This document shows positions 46,300-55,668 of a DNA stretch of 64,000 bases, piece after piece. Positions within the stretch are counted from its first letter, which is position 1. Each line of letters opens with the position of its first letter. Source of the DNA: Oligoflexia bacterium (GTDB taxonomy: Bacteria; Bdellovibrionota; Bacteriovoracia; Bacteriovoracales; Bacteriovoracaceae); contig JAAEST010000103.1 in NCBI GenBank assembly GCA_024229115.1, forward strand, positions 62,001 through 126,000, written 5' to 3'. The position numbers were made by a program, and so were the translations under genes. The notes beneath the pieces were generated by a model, which ran no database searches, was not told the DNA's origin, and saw nothing but the letters and a program-made list of their open reading frames with translations.

Positions 46300-47931
46300 A
46301 TGCGTTTAATTACATTATTTTTAGTTTTGGCCTTAGCTGTTGGTTGTAACAGTAAAAAAGAGTCAAGCAAGTCAGGAAGTAAAGCAGCTGCAACATTTAA
46401 GTACAATTTAGGACAGCAGCCGACGACTATGAACCCACTAAGTTCAACAGATGCTTACTCATCTAGAGTACAAGCCTATGTTGTTGAATCTCTCGCTGCT
46501 AGAAATGATGATACTTATGATTGGGAGCCTTCTCTTGCAAGCTCGTTTGAAATTGCTCCTAACGGCTTAGAATATACATTTACTCTGAGAGAAGGAGTTA
46601 AGTGGCATGATGGTAAGCCATTCACTGCTGAAGATGTAAAGTTTAGTTTCGATGCTATTCTTCACCCAGAGAATAAATACAAGACAGCTCACTTAAGACC
46701 TTATTTCGAAAATATTGCTTCATGTGAAATTATCGCCCCTAATAAAGTTAAGTTCACAGCAAAGAAGAAATACTTTGGTAACTTTAATGTTGTTGCTGGA
46801 ATGGATATTGTTCCTAAGCATCTTTATGCCGATCCAGATGAAGAGCAGAAGAAAGTTCTTAATAAGACTCTTGTTGGTACAGGTCCTTATATTTTTGAAG
46901 AATTCAAAAGAGGAAAGAATATTATTCTTAAGAAAAATCCTGAGTGGTGGGGGAATAATGATCCTGCTCAAAAAGGAAAGCATCAATTTGGTGGAATCCT
47001 AATGAGGTTTGTTAAAGATGGAACGATTGCCATTCAAAGAGCTGAAAGAGGAGATCTTGATTTCATCGCTTTAAATGCTGAAGAGTATATGAAGAAAACG
47101 AACTCTAAAAACTGGGGTAAGAAAGTATTCAAAGTAAAGACTCAAAACCAAGCTCCAAAAGGATATGGATTTATCGGTTGGAATATGAAATCTGATCTCT
47201 TCAAGTCACGTGAAGTTAGATTAGCTCTTTATCACCTTATTAATCGTCGTTTAATGATTAAAAAATTCGATTTTGATTTAAACCTACCTGCTACAGGACC
47301 TTGGTATCAACAAAGTGTTTATGCTGATCCATCAGTAAAGCCAATTGAATATGATCCGAAGAAGGCCTTAGAAATTCTAAGAAAAGATGGTTGGAAAGAT
47401 ACTGATGGAGACGCCATTCTTGATAAGAATATCGATGGTAAAAAAGTTAACTTTAGTTTCACAATCCTTGAGCCAAATAAAGAATTTGTTAAGTACCTTA
47501 CTATTTTCAAAGAAGATGCGAAGAAAGCAGGTGTTGATGTAAATATTAAAGTTGTTGAATGGAACACTTTCATTAAGAAATTAGATGAGAGAGGATTTGA
47601 TGCTGTTAGATTAGCTTGGTCAGGTGGTTCTGTTGATCTTGATCCTAAACAAATCTGGCATTCAAGCTCTTACCAAAATAAAGGTTCTAACTTTGTAGGT
47701 TACGAAAATAAGAAAGTTGATAAGTTAATCGATGAAGCTCGTGCAACTATTGATAAGCAAGCTCGTATTAAAAAACTTCAAGAAGTTTACAGAGAAATTG
47801 CGAATGATGTTCCATATGCATTCTTATTCAATTCAAAATTTGCTTTCTATGGGCATACAAAACAAACAAAGAGACCAAAAGATACTTTTAATTTCTCAGT
47901 TGGTCTTTCTCACTGGTGGATTGAAAAGTAA
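46300..47931 (+). CDS. oppA: Oligopeptide ABC transporter substrate-binding lipoprotein
   Basis: 543 residues with lipobox LALAVGC (Cys16). SBP_bac_5 family: LASSFEIAPNGLEYTFTLRE, VKWHDGKPFTAEDVKFSF and the late block DEARATIDKQARIKKLQEVY. It binds peptides in the periplasm and hands them to the two permeases encoded next. Start ATG 46300 has AAAGGGG upstream. Its stop shares one base with the next gene. Confidence 0.92.
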   Translation: MRLITLFLVLALAVGCNSKKESSKSGSKAAATFKYNLGQQPTTMNPLSSTDAYSSRVQAYVVESLAARNDDTYDWEPSLASSFEIAPNGLEYTFTLREGVKWHDGKPFTAEDVKFSFDAILHPENKYKTAHLRPYFENIASCEIIAPNKVKFTAKKKYFGNFNVVAGMDIVPKHLYADPDEEQKKVLNKTLVGTGPYIFEEFKRGKNIILKKNPEWWGNNDPAQKGKHQFGGILMRFVKDGTIAIQRAERGDLDFIALNAEEYMKKTNSKNWGKKVFKVKTQNQAPKGYGFIGWNMKSDLFKSREVRLALYHLINRRLMIKKFDFDLNLPATGPWYQQSVYADPSVKPIEYDPKKALEILRKDGWKDTDGDAILDKNIDGKKVNFSFTILEPNKEFVKYLTIFKEDAKKAGVDVNIKVVEWNTFIKKLDERGFDAVRLAWSGGSVDLDPKQIWHSSSYQNKGSNFVGYENKKVDKLIDEARATIDKQARIKKLQEVYREIANDVPYAFLFNSKFAFYGHTKQTKRPKDTFNFSVGLSHWWIEK

Positions 47932-48965
47932 TGTTAAGTTATATCCTTAGAAGATTATTAGCCATGATCCCAACTTTGTTTGGGATCACTCTTATTGTAT
48001 TTGTGATCATCAACCTCGCTCCAGGTTCTCCAATTGAGCAGAAAATTCAGCAACTAAGATTTGGTGGTGGAATTGAAAACACTGGTGGTCAAACAGGTAG
48101 CAATAATGGTGATTCAGCAGTTTCTGAAGAAGTGATTGAAGCTCTTAAGAAGCAGTATGGATTTGATAAGCCATTACATATTAGATACCTACTATGGCTT
48201 AAAAACTTAGCGACTTTTGATTTTGGAGAAAGCTTCACTTACGAAGAACCAGTAATTGATGTGATCGTAAGTAAATTTCCGGTCTCCCTTCAATTTGGGC
48301 TTGTTTCAATCTTCTTGTCCTATCTCATATGTATTCCGCTTGGAGTTCTCAAGGCCCTAAAAGATGGAAGCCGATTTGATCATATTTCGAGTATTCTCAT
48401 TATGGGAATGTATTCTATTCCAGGTTTTATGCTTGGGATTCTTCTTATCGTCTTCTTTGCGGGTGGACAGTTCTTTGAATGGTTCCCTGTTGGAGAGTTA
48501 TATTCAGATGCCTATGATGATCTAGGATTTTTTGGAAAGGTTGGAGACAGACTTCATCACTTCATCTTACCGCTCATTGCTTATATGATCGGTCAATTTA
48601 CTGTTCTCACAATGCTACAGAAGAACAGTATGATGGATGAGATTAAGAAGGACTATATTAGAACTGCTAGAGCAAAAGGACTTCCGGAAAAAATAGTTTA
48701 TCTAAAGCATGCTCTTAGAAATTCACTTATTCCTATTGTGACAGGACTTGGTGGTTTTCTTTCGGTTTTCTTCGCTGGATCACTTCTCATTGAAGTTATT
48801 TTTAACTTAGATGGAATGGGACAGCTTGGTTATCAGTCTATTATGGAAAGAGATTATAACGTGGTAATGGGTCTTATTTTTATTCAAAGTGTGCTTATGC
48901 TTGTCGGTAACTTAATCAGTGATCTTGCTTATGTTGTTGTTGATCCAAGGATTGATTTCTCATGA
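47931..48965 (+). CDS. oppB: Oligopeptide ABC transporter permease (OppB type)
   Basis: 344 residues, six membrane helices. Start LSYILRRLLAMIPTLFGITL is the OppB/DppB hallmark; the EAA loop is seen at IRTARAKGLPEKIVYLKHAL. Forms the inner-membrane channel with OppC. Overlaps the next gene by 4 bases. Confidence 0.94.
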   Translation: MLSYILRRLLAMIPTLFGITLIVFVIINLAPGSPIEQKIQQLRFGGGIENTGGQTGSNNGDSAVSEEVIEALKKQYGFDKPLHIRYLLWLKNLATFDFGESFTYEEPVIDVIVSKFPVSLQFGLVSIFLSYLICIPLGVLKALKDGSRFDHISSILIMGMYSIPGFMLGILLIVFFAGGQFFEWFPVGELYSDAYDDLGFFGKVGDRLHHFILPLIAYMIGQFTVLTMLQKNSMMDEIKKDYIRTARAKGLPEKIVYLKHALRNSLIPIVTGLGGFLSVFFAGSLLIEVIFNLDGMGQLGYQSIMERDYNVVMGLIFIQSVLMLVGNLISDLAYVVVDPRIDFS

Positions 48966-49972
48966 TTGAAAAATTTATAGAAAATGAACTGACATTAAAG
49001 CGTTGGAGAAGGTTTAAGAACAGAAAGAGTGCTTATTATTGCTCTTGGTTCTTTATTGTGTGTTTGCTTTTAACTTTTGCAGCCCCAATTCTTTCTAATA
49101 GTAAACCACTTTACTTAAGCGTGAATGGAAATTCATACTTCCCTGTTTTTAAAGACTATCATCCAAAAGAATTTGGAATTACGAACTCTCTTGTTGTTGA
49201 TTATAGAAAGCTTGAGGCAGACTCCAAAGTTTGGCCTCCTTTTAAATGGGACCCGTATGAATCAAATAAACAAGTAGATTCATATCCATCAGCTCCTACT
49301 AATATCAACTATCTTGGTACTGATGAAAGTGGGAGAGACGTTCTTGCTCGTATTCTCTACGGATTTAAATACTCAATCGTATATGCTGTAGCCGTTTGGT
49401 TCTTCAGTTTAATAATCGGAATTATTCTTGGTGGAACGATGGGATATGTTGGTGGGAAGGTCGACCTCTTTGGACAAAGAGCGGTTGAAATTTTCAGTTC
49501 AATTCCTTATCTCTTTTTACTCTTAATTCTAATCTCGATATTTAATCCAAATATGATCATGCTAATTGCTATTACAACGATTTTTGGATGGATTGGAATA
49601 GGTACTTATATCAGAGCGGAATTCCTGAAAAATAGAAAAAGAGAGTTTGTTGAAGCTGCTAGAGCAAATGGGGCTTCAAATACAAGAATTATCTTAAAGC
49701 ATATTCTTCCTAACTCACTTACTCCTGTGATTACATTTGCTCCATTTGTAATCTCTGGACATATTATTGGTTTAGCAAGTTTAGATTACCTTGGTTTAGG
49801 ACTTCCAGTTCCAACACCAAGTTGGGGAGAGCTTCTCGCTCAGGCCCAAAAACACTTTACGGTTGCCTGGTGGCTCGCTGTTTATCCATCGATTGCATTA
49901 GCAGTTACTCTAACGACACTCAATTTAATTGGTGAAGGTGTTAGAGATGCGATGGATCCTAACATGACGTAA
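48962..49972 (+). CDS. oppC: Oligopeptide ABC transporter permease (OppC type)
   Basis: 336 residues. N-terminal cytoplasmic helix and membrane segment, then the permease core with the EAA motif FVEAARANGASNTRIILKHI and GLGLPVPTPSWGELLAQA. No OppD/OppF ATPase follows; the operon ends and the B12 riboswitch begins, so the ATPases must come from elsewhere. Confidence 0.94.
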   Translation: MIEKFIENELTLKRWRRFKNRKSAYYCSWFFIVCLLLTFAAPILSNSKPLYLSVNGNSYFPVFKDYHPKEFGITNSLVVDYRKLEADSKVWPPFKWDPYESNKQVDSYPSAPTNINYLGTDESGRDVLARILYGFKYSIVYAVAVWFFSLIIGIILGGTMGYVGGKVDLFGQRAVEIFSSIPYLFLLLILISIFNPNMIMLIAITTIFGWIGIGTYIRAEFLKNRKREFVEAARANGASNTRIILKHILPNSLTPVITFAPFVISGHIIGLASLDYLGLGLPVPTPSWGELLAQAQKHFTVAWWLAVYPSIALAVTLTTLNLIGEGVRDAMDPNMT

Positions 49973-49988
49973 AGAAATATATTTTTAT

Positions 49989-50107
49989 AGGGAATTGCTG
50001 AAAAGTGAAACTAGTGAAATTCTAGTACTGTCCCGCAACGGTAAGAGATAGTCTCAAAGTCCGACCCTTTTCAGCACAAGATTCCCTCCAACTATATCCC
50101 GAGGAGG
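49989..50107 (+). promoter_or_regulatory. Cobalamin riboswitch
   Basis: Outer stems AGGGAAT/ATTCCCT (49989-49995, 50081-50087) and TGCTGAAAAG/CTTTTCAGCA (49996-50005, 50067-50076), the conserved hairpin with TGAAATT, the block ACTGTCCCGCAACGGTAA and the box AGTCCGACC are all present. Just after it CCTCC (50085-50089) can pair with GGAGG (50103-50107), the ribosome binding site of btuB. The anti-site shares bases with the outer stem, pointing to control of translation by B12. Confidence 0.93.
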
Positions 50108-50112
50108 ATCAC

Positions 50113-51906
50113 ATGAAAAAAGCATTATGCTTTAGTACCTTTTTATTAACCTGTAATTCCTATGGCGTTGAAACAATTGTTGTTTCTGCTGAAAAAGTGA
50201 ATCGAAGCTATTTGAAATCAACTTCAAGTATTGTTTCACTTAATCGCGAAGACATTGAGTCAAGCCATGCTATAGATCTACCAGATCTTTTGCGATCAAA
50301 AGCAGGAATTTCTACTTTCTCAAATAGTAGTTACGGTAAAGTTTCTTCAGTGCTTTTAAGAGGAAATGACAATCGTCACACTCTTATTGAGCTAGATGGT
50401 GTTGTCATCAACGATGTTACTGGAATTGCTGGTGAGCCGAGACTTGAGTTCATTCCCTTAGATATTATTGAAAGTGTTGAAGTCTTAAAAGGCTCTCAGT
50501 CAACACTTTATGGAAGTGGAGCAGTTGGTGGAGTTGTTAAGATTACTACGAGAAAAGGAAAAACTCCTAAGAGTGGACTCGTGCTTGGGTATGGTAGTTA
50601 TAACAATCAGCAGGCTTCTTTTTACACACTAGGAAAGAAGGGAAAGACTGATTATTCATTATCGGCGAGCTCTCAAGACGTTGAAGGAATTTCTGCCTAT
50701 AACGAAAAAAGAACAGTCGGTGCCGATAAAGATGGATATAGCAGTACAACTCTTCACGGAAAAGTAGGATATAGCTTTGATGATACTTTTAAAGCCGATC
50801 TAATTCTTGGAAGGGGAAATTCTAGTTATGATTATGACAATAGTACAAGCGATGCCAAGAATAATGTCTCAACTGTTAGATCTAATTTAGTAGGTTTAAA
50901 TTTAACAAAGAAAGTAAACTCTCTCATTTCTCCGAGATTAAAGCTCTCTGAGTATCGTATTGATAGAGATCTTGTTTCTGGAGGATCACTTTTTCCATAT
51001 TCAGGAAAGAGAAATAGTTATGAGTTAGAAAATACTTCAGAGGTATCTAATTTTAGATTATTAACCGGTATTAAGTATTCTACTGAAAAGGGAATCTTTC
51101 TTGGTAGCACGACTGAACTTGATAAGCAGAATGAAAATACTTCAGTTTATGCTAATTCTAACCTGGAAGTTGGAGCACTTACTTTAGATGCAGGTGTTAG
51201 GCATGAAAAACTGAAATTTTTTGAAGATGAAACGGTTTATAAAGTGGGGTTTAATTTTCAATTTTTTGGAAAGAATGCATTTAAGACATCATACTCAACA
51301 GGTGTGAAGGCACCTTCGGTTTATCAAACATTTTCAAGCCTAGGAAATAAATCATTATTATCTGAAACTTCAAAGTCTTTTGAAGCGGGATTTTACTCGG
51401 ATCTTGGGTTTGGTACTCTGGAGCTTGTCTATTTTGATACACGCTATGAGAATTACATCAATGCAACTCAGGTTGCACCTTCAGTTTACCAGTATTCAAA
51501 CATATCAAAGGCTAAGATTGATGGTTATGAGGCTATTTTCAAAACTATGATAGGAGATCAATTAAGACTTGATACCTCATTTACTAAGTTAAGAGCACTG
51601 GATGCTTCAACTGGAACATATCTTTTAAGAAGACCACGGAACTCAGGTTCTATTAATGTGACTTATTATTTGAATGATAGTCTTGAACTTGGACTTAATA
51701 CCACATATGTCGGTCGTCGAAACGATACTGGATCAGTTGCTCTTGGTTCATATGTGACAAATGATTTAGTTTCAGCCTATCGTTTTTCAAATACAAATAA
51801 ACTAACTCTAACTATTGGTAATATTTTAGATAGAGAATATGAGCAGATACTTAATTTTGGGACTCCTGGTCGAAATTTCAATCTTAAGTATTCACTTCAG
51901 TTTTAA
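50113..51906 (+). CDS. btuB: TonB-dependent vitamin B12 receptor
   Basis: 597 residues, close to E. coli BtuB. Signal peptide about 1-18, TonB box near ETIVVSA, plug domain (SIVSLNREDIESSHAIDLPD, LKGSQSTLYGSGAVGGVV) and a barrel ending in KYSLQF. It moves cobalamins across the outer membrane using TonB energy. It lies directly behind the cobalamin riboswitch and before B12 transporter genes, which settles the substrate. Confidence 0.95.
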   Translation: MKKALCFSTFLLTCNSYGVETIVVSAEKVNRSYLKSTSSIVSLNREDIESSHAIDLPDLLRSKAGISTFSNSSYGKVSSVLLRGNDNRHTLIELDGVVINDVTGIAGEPRLEFIPLDIIESVEVLKGSQSTLYGSGAVGGVVKITTRKGKTPKSGLVLGYGSYNNQQASFYTLGKKGKTDYSLSASSQDVEGISAYNEKRTVGADKDGYSSTTLHGKVGYSFDDTFKADLILGRGNSSYDYDNSTSDAKNNVSTVRSNLVGLNLTKKVNSLISPRLKLSEYRIDRDLVSGGSLFPYSGKRNSYELENTSEVSNFRLLTGIKYSTEKGIFLGSTTELDKQNENTSVYANSNLEVGALTLDAGVRHEKLKFFEDETVYKVGFNFQFFGKNAFKTSYSTGVKAPSVYQTFSSLGNKSLLSETSKSFEAGFYSDLGFGTLELVYFDTRYENYINATQVAPSVYQYSNISKAKIDGYEAIFKTMIGDQLRLDTSFTKLRALDASTGTYLLRRPRNSGSINVTYYLNDSLELGLNTTYVGRRNDTGSVALGSYVTNDLVSAYRFSNTNKLTLTIGNILDREYEQILNFGTPGRNFNLKYSLQF

Positions 51907-51950
51907 AAACTGCTAATGCTTAGGCCATGCATGTTACAATTGGTAATGAA

Positions 51951-52766
51951 ATGAAAGAAAGGCATATTGTTCAAAATTTACTAATTATACTTGCATGGTT
52001 TAGCTTAAACTTAGGGGTTGATCTTCAAGCTTCAACTCCTCGATATATTTCTACAACACCTTCTATTTGTTACACTTTAATTGATTTGAAGGTAGAGAAG
52101 AGTATTGTTGGGACAAGTAATTATTGTGAGTTCAAATCAGAGAAAATTGGCTCATTACTTACTCCAGATTTAGAAAAAATTGTGAAGCTAAAACCAACGA
52201 TTGTTTTTTCTCAAAAAATTGAAAATGATAACCTTGATAGGAAGCTAGCAAAATTAAAGATAAAGCATAATCGCTATCTCTTTGATTCTTATATTGATTT
52301 GAAAGAATCAATTCGAAAAATTGGAAAGGATGTAAATAGTAAGCACTATATTGAGATACTTATTTCTTTTTTAAAAACTGAGAAAGTACTTAAAAAAAAG
52401 AATATTAAGGGAAAATATGCTTTTGCTATAAATATTAAAGATAAAAATGGAAAACTCGTTGGAATGACTGTTGCTGGAAGGAAAACGTTTTTCACAGATG
52501 TCATAAACTTAACCTCTCTTAAAAATGCTATATCTAAAACAAGTGGATATATTGAATGGGATCTCGAAAAGTTTATCAATTCTAAGCTCAACTATCTTTT
52601 TATCTTAAGTCATCAGAAGAGACCCATTTCTGATAAAATTAGAAAGCAGTTACTCGTTCTAAACTCGAACTTGAAAATAATTGAAGTTTTTAATGAAGGG
52701 GCCCATGCTCCAAGCACAAGGACAGTAGGGTTTTTAAAGGAATTAGAAGATAAGTTAAATGATTGA
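51951..52766 (+). CDS. btuF: Periplasmic B12-binding protein (BtuF-like)
   Basis: 271 residues from the ATG at 51951, chosen because it gives a normal signal peptide (LLIILAWFSLNLG, cleavage near LQA-S); an ATG at 51927 adds eight residues. TROLL-type fold: ICYTLIDLKVEKSIVGTSNY and LTPDLEKIVKLKPTIVFSQ are typical of BtuF/FecB proteins. It carries B12 to BtuCD. Overlaps btuD by 8 bases. Confidence 0.85.
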   Translation: MKERHIVQNLLIILAWFSLNLGVDLQASTPRYISTTPSICYTLIDLKVEKSIVGTSNYCEFKSEKIGSLLTPDLEKIVKLKPTIVFSQKIENDNLDRKLAKLKIKHNRYLFDSYIDLKESIRKIGKDVNSKHYIEILISFLKTEKVLKKKNIKGKYAFAINIKDKNGKLVGMTVAGRKTFFTDVINLTSLKNAISKTSGYIEWDLEKFINSKLNYLFILSHQKRPISDKIRKQLLVLNSNLKIIEVFNEGAHAPSTRTVGFLKELEDKLND

Positions 52767-53523
52767 AGTCAAAAATCTTAACATTACGATAGCTAAAAAT
52801 AAGATCGTCAATGATGTTAGTTTAACTCTTGGTAAGAATGATTTTGTTTTTCTCTTAGGAAAAAATGGTATTGGAAAATCGACTTTCCTAAAGGCACTGG
52901 TAGGACTTAATGATTATACTGGTGAATTGAAAGTTGGGGGACGTGATATTCAAACTATCGGTCATAAAAGTAGATCTTTGCTTATCTCTTATATTTCACA
53001 AAATACATTGATGAACCTTGATCTCTCGGTAGGAAATTTTTTTGAATATTCTAGATATTCGTTAAAATCTTTTCCAAGTGCTCTTTCTGAAAAAGAGATA
53101 GAGGAATTAAAAGAACTCGTTTGTTTTTTTGAATTTGATATTGGGATGGAGCGCAAATTATCTACACTTAGTGGTGGAGAACTTCAAAAGTGTCTCGTCA
53201 TAAGCACTTTCTTTCAAGAAACAAAAGTCATCCTTCTTGATGAATCATTTTCTTGGCTAGATCCTCATCAAAAAATTGAATTGATTAAAAAAATTAAATT
53301 AAAGGCTGAAGAGCTCGATATTTGTGTTATTTGTGTTACCCATGATTTAAACCTTGCTCTTGAGCATGGGACAACATTCTTACTTGCTAACGATGACTGG
53401 AAAAAAATAGATAAAAAGAATTTAACTAAAGAAATTATTGATGAACTCTATGATTATAATTTTGAGATCATCGATACACAGAAGTCTTTTATTGTTAAAA
53501 GCAATGGAGTTGAAAATAAGTAA
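52759..53523 (+). CDS. btuD: B12 ABC transporter ATPase (BtuD-like)
   Basis: 254 residues. Walker A GKNGIGKST (34-42), Q-loop Gln81, signature LSGGE (137-141), Walker B VILLDE (Asp161, Glu162) and H-loop His195. FecE/BtuD group by sequence and place. Overlaps both btuF and btuC. Confidence 0.9.
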   Translation: MIEVKNLNITIAKNKIVNDVSLTLGKNDFVFLLGKNGIGKSTFLKALVGLNDYTGELKVGGRDIQTIGHKSRSLLISYISQNTLMNLDLSVGNFFEYSRYSLKSFPSALSEKEIEELKELVCFFEFDIGMERKLSTLSGGELQKCLVISTFFQETKVILLDESFSWLDPHQKIELIKKIKLKAEELDICVICVTHDLNLALEHGTTFLLANDDWKKIDKKNLTKEIIDELYDYNFEIIDTQKSFIVKSNGVENK

Positions 53524-54478
53524 GATCATTCTTTCTATATTTATACTATTAATATGTATTGGATTAGGACTAATTCTTGGTGACTCATTGATAAATCCTT
53601 TTGCTCTTGATGGTGGCAGTGAAGTTATTTTTTATCAGTTGAGATTGCCAAGAGTGGTAACATGCTCAATTGTCGGAGCACTTCTCTCTGTCTGTGGGCT
53701 TTATTTTCAAACCATCTTTAGAAATGACTTAGCAACTCCTTATACATTGGGTGTGGCTTCTGGAGCAAGTCTCGGAGCAATGCTCGCGATATATTTAGGA
53801 TTAAATATCGCATTTTTAAGCTTTAACTCAATTTCGCTTTTCGCTTTAATTGGTGGGCTTGTAACCATCTTTGTTCTTGTTTCTGTAAACTCCATATTTC
53901 GACAAATATCTACAAATTCATTAATACTTTGTGGGGTAGCCCTTTCAATGTTTTTTTCAAGTGTTGTTCTTCTACTTCAGTTTTTAAATCTGCAAGTAGA
54001 TGGAATTCAAATGATTCGTTGGATGATGGGAAGTGTTGATGTGGTCGGATATGACGCTCTCTTCGCACTTTCAATAATGTCTATTCCGGCCTTTCTAATA
54101 AGCTTGTACTTTATCAAAGACTTGAATCTGCTTTCAGTTGGAGATGAGTTTGCCCATGTTCATGGAGTTAATGTTAAGAGAACTCAGACATATATTTTTA
54201 TTTTAACATCTTTAATTGTTGCTCCAATTGTTGCAGAGTTTGGCCCTATTGGATTTGTAGGAATGATTGTTCCGCATGTGTCTAAAATAATTATTGGAAG
54301 AAATCATCTTCAAGTAATTCCAGTGTCAGTTATTCTTGGAGCAAGCTTTCTCGTAGTTTGTGATTTATTAAGTAGAATTATTTTAGCGGAAGGAAATCTT
54401 CCGCTTGGTGTTGTGACTTCATTTATAGGTGGTCCATTTTTCTTATGGATTCTCTATAAAGGAAGCACTCGTAATTAG
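53504..54478 (+). CDS. btuC: B12 ABC transporter permease (BtuC-like, FecCD family)
   Basis: 324 residues from ATG 53504; the frame is open further upstream inside btuD but the residues there are not conserved. Multi-helix FecCD permease with RLPRVVTCSIVGALLSVCGL, DLATPYTLGVASGASLGAML and FGPIGFVGMIVPHVSKIIIG. Completes the btuB-F-D-C uptake route. Its stop overlaps the end of the facing htrA gene by 4 bases. Confidence 0.9.
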   Translation: MELKISKIILSIFILLICIGLGLILGDSLINPFALDGGSEVIFYQLRLPRVVTCSIVGALLSVCGLYFQTIFRNDLATPYTLGVASGASLGAMLAIYLGLNIAFLSFNSISLFALIGGLVTIFVLVSVNSIFRQISTNSLILCGVALSMFFSSVVLLLQFLNLQVDGIQMIRWMMGSVDVVGYDALFALSIMSIPAFLISLYFIKDLNLLSVGDEFAHVHGVNVKRTQTYIFILTSLIVAPIVAEFGPIGFVGMIVPHVSKIIIGRNHLQVIPVSVILGASFLVVCDLLSRIILAEGNLPLGVVTSFIGGPFFLWILYKGSTRN

Positions 54479-55560
54479 AGTGCTCCTAAATTTAATTTAA
54501 CTTTTTGTGTTTTTCCATCTCTTAAGTATTCAATTTCTACACGATCTCCAACTTTGAAGTCTTCAAGAACTTGGTAGATATCATCAAATGTATTTACTTT
54601 CTTGCCAGCGACTTTAAGAATAATATCTCCGAAAATATATCTTCCTGAGCGATCACGTCCCATTCCCTTTAGACCTGCTTTTTTGGCCGGACCATCATCG
54701 AGAACTGTTTTAATTACTATTCCTTCTTCAATACCAAAGTAGAGCTTCACATGATCTTCAAGTAAGCCAATTCCCAGGCCTGGTCTTGTAACTTTTCCAT
54801 TCTTTATCAACTGAGGAACGATTGATTTAACAGTTCCTACAGGGACGGCAAATCCAACTCCAGCACTTGACCCTGATGCAGAAAAAATCATTGTGTTAAC
54901 ACCAATGAGTTGCCCTTGGCTATCGAGTAGAGGACCACCTGAATTTCCTGGATTAATGGAGCAATCGGTTTGAATCATTCCTTGAATTGTTACCCCTGCA
55001 TATCCTTTAATCCTTCTCCCAAGAGCAGAAATAATTCCACTTGTAATAGTATGGTCGAGTCCAAATGGGTTACCGATGGCCAGAGCTTTTTGACCTACTT
55101 GGAGGTCTTTTGAACTACCTACCTTTAATGGAATAAGGTTTTTAGGCTTCTCGATAAGTTTTAATACAGCAATATCTTTCTTAGGCTCGCCACCAACAAA
55201 CTTTGCTTTATATTGTTTTGAATCTTTATGAAAACTAATAAGAAAAGAATCTCCTCCTTGAACAACATGAAAGTTAGTCACGATATGACCATCATTGTCC
55301 CAAACAAATCCAGAGCCTTGACCTGAAGGGACTTCCATCTCTTCGTAGCCAGAGAAAAATCCACCTCTTCTAATATTTTTTATGTTACTAACGTTCACCA
55401 CCGACTTAACATTTTCTTTGAAAATGTTAATCGTGTTTTTTTCAGATTCTAATAGGGCCCGCTTTTCATTATTATTTGAACCCCCAAATAGTGCGTATGA
55501 ATTAGAAGATAAGAGTGAGAAAAAGAGAATTGAAAATAATGGGTACAGTTTAAAATTCAC
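54475..55560 (-). CDS. HtrA/DegP-family serine protease with one PDZ domain
   Basis: 361 residues starting with GTG (AAAGGAG 6 nt upstream). Signal sequence about 1-23. Trypsin-like domain with His98 (TNFHVV), Asp129 (KKDIAVLKL) and Ser207 (INPGNSGGP), then one PDZ domain (about 255-355). The single PDZ resembles DegS/HhoB; with a cleavable-looking signal it may be periplasmic. Quality control of envelope proteins is the expected job. Confidence 0.93.
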   Translation of the reverse strand: MNFKLYPLFSILFFSLLSSNSYALFGGSNNNEKRALLESEKNTINIFKENVKSVVNVSNIKNIRRGGFFSGYEEMEVPSGQGSGFVWDNDGHIVTNFHVVQGGDSFLISFHKDSKQYKAKFVGGEPKKDIAVLKLIEKPKNLIPLKVGSSKDLQVGQKALAIGNPFGLDHTITSGIISALGRRIKGYAGVTIQGMIQTDCSINPGNSGGPLLDSQGQLIGVNTMIFSASGSSAGVGFAVPVGTVKSIVPQLIKNGKVTRPGLGIGLLEDHVKLYFGIEEGIVIKTVLDDGPAKKAGLKGMGRDRSGRYIFGDIILKVAGKKVNTFDDIYQVLEDFKVGDRVEIEYLRDGKTQKVKLNLGAL

Positions 55561-55597
55561 GGTTTACTCCTTTAACTATTCAACTTTACCTATATAA

Positions 55598-55626
55598 GTT
55601 ATACTAAGCCCATAAATTTTTCTCAA
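55598..55626 (-). promoter_or_regulatory. Sigma70-type promoter of the HtrA-like gene
   Basis: On the minus strand TTGAGA (55621-55626), exactly 17 bases, TATAAC (55598-55603). It points to the GTG start at 55560 with a leader of about 30 nt. Confidence 0.72.
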
Positions 55627-55668
55627 GACAACTTTGAGTCATTTTCTTGTAAAAAGAGGGGTAAGTCC

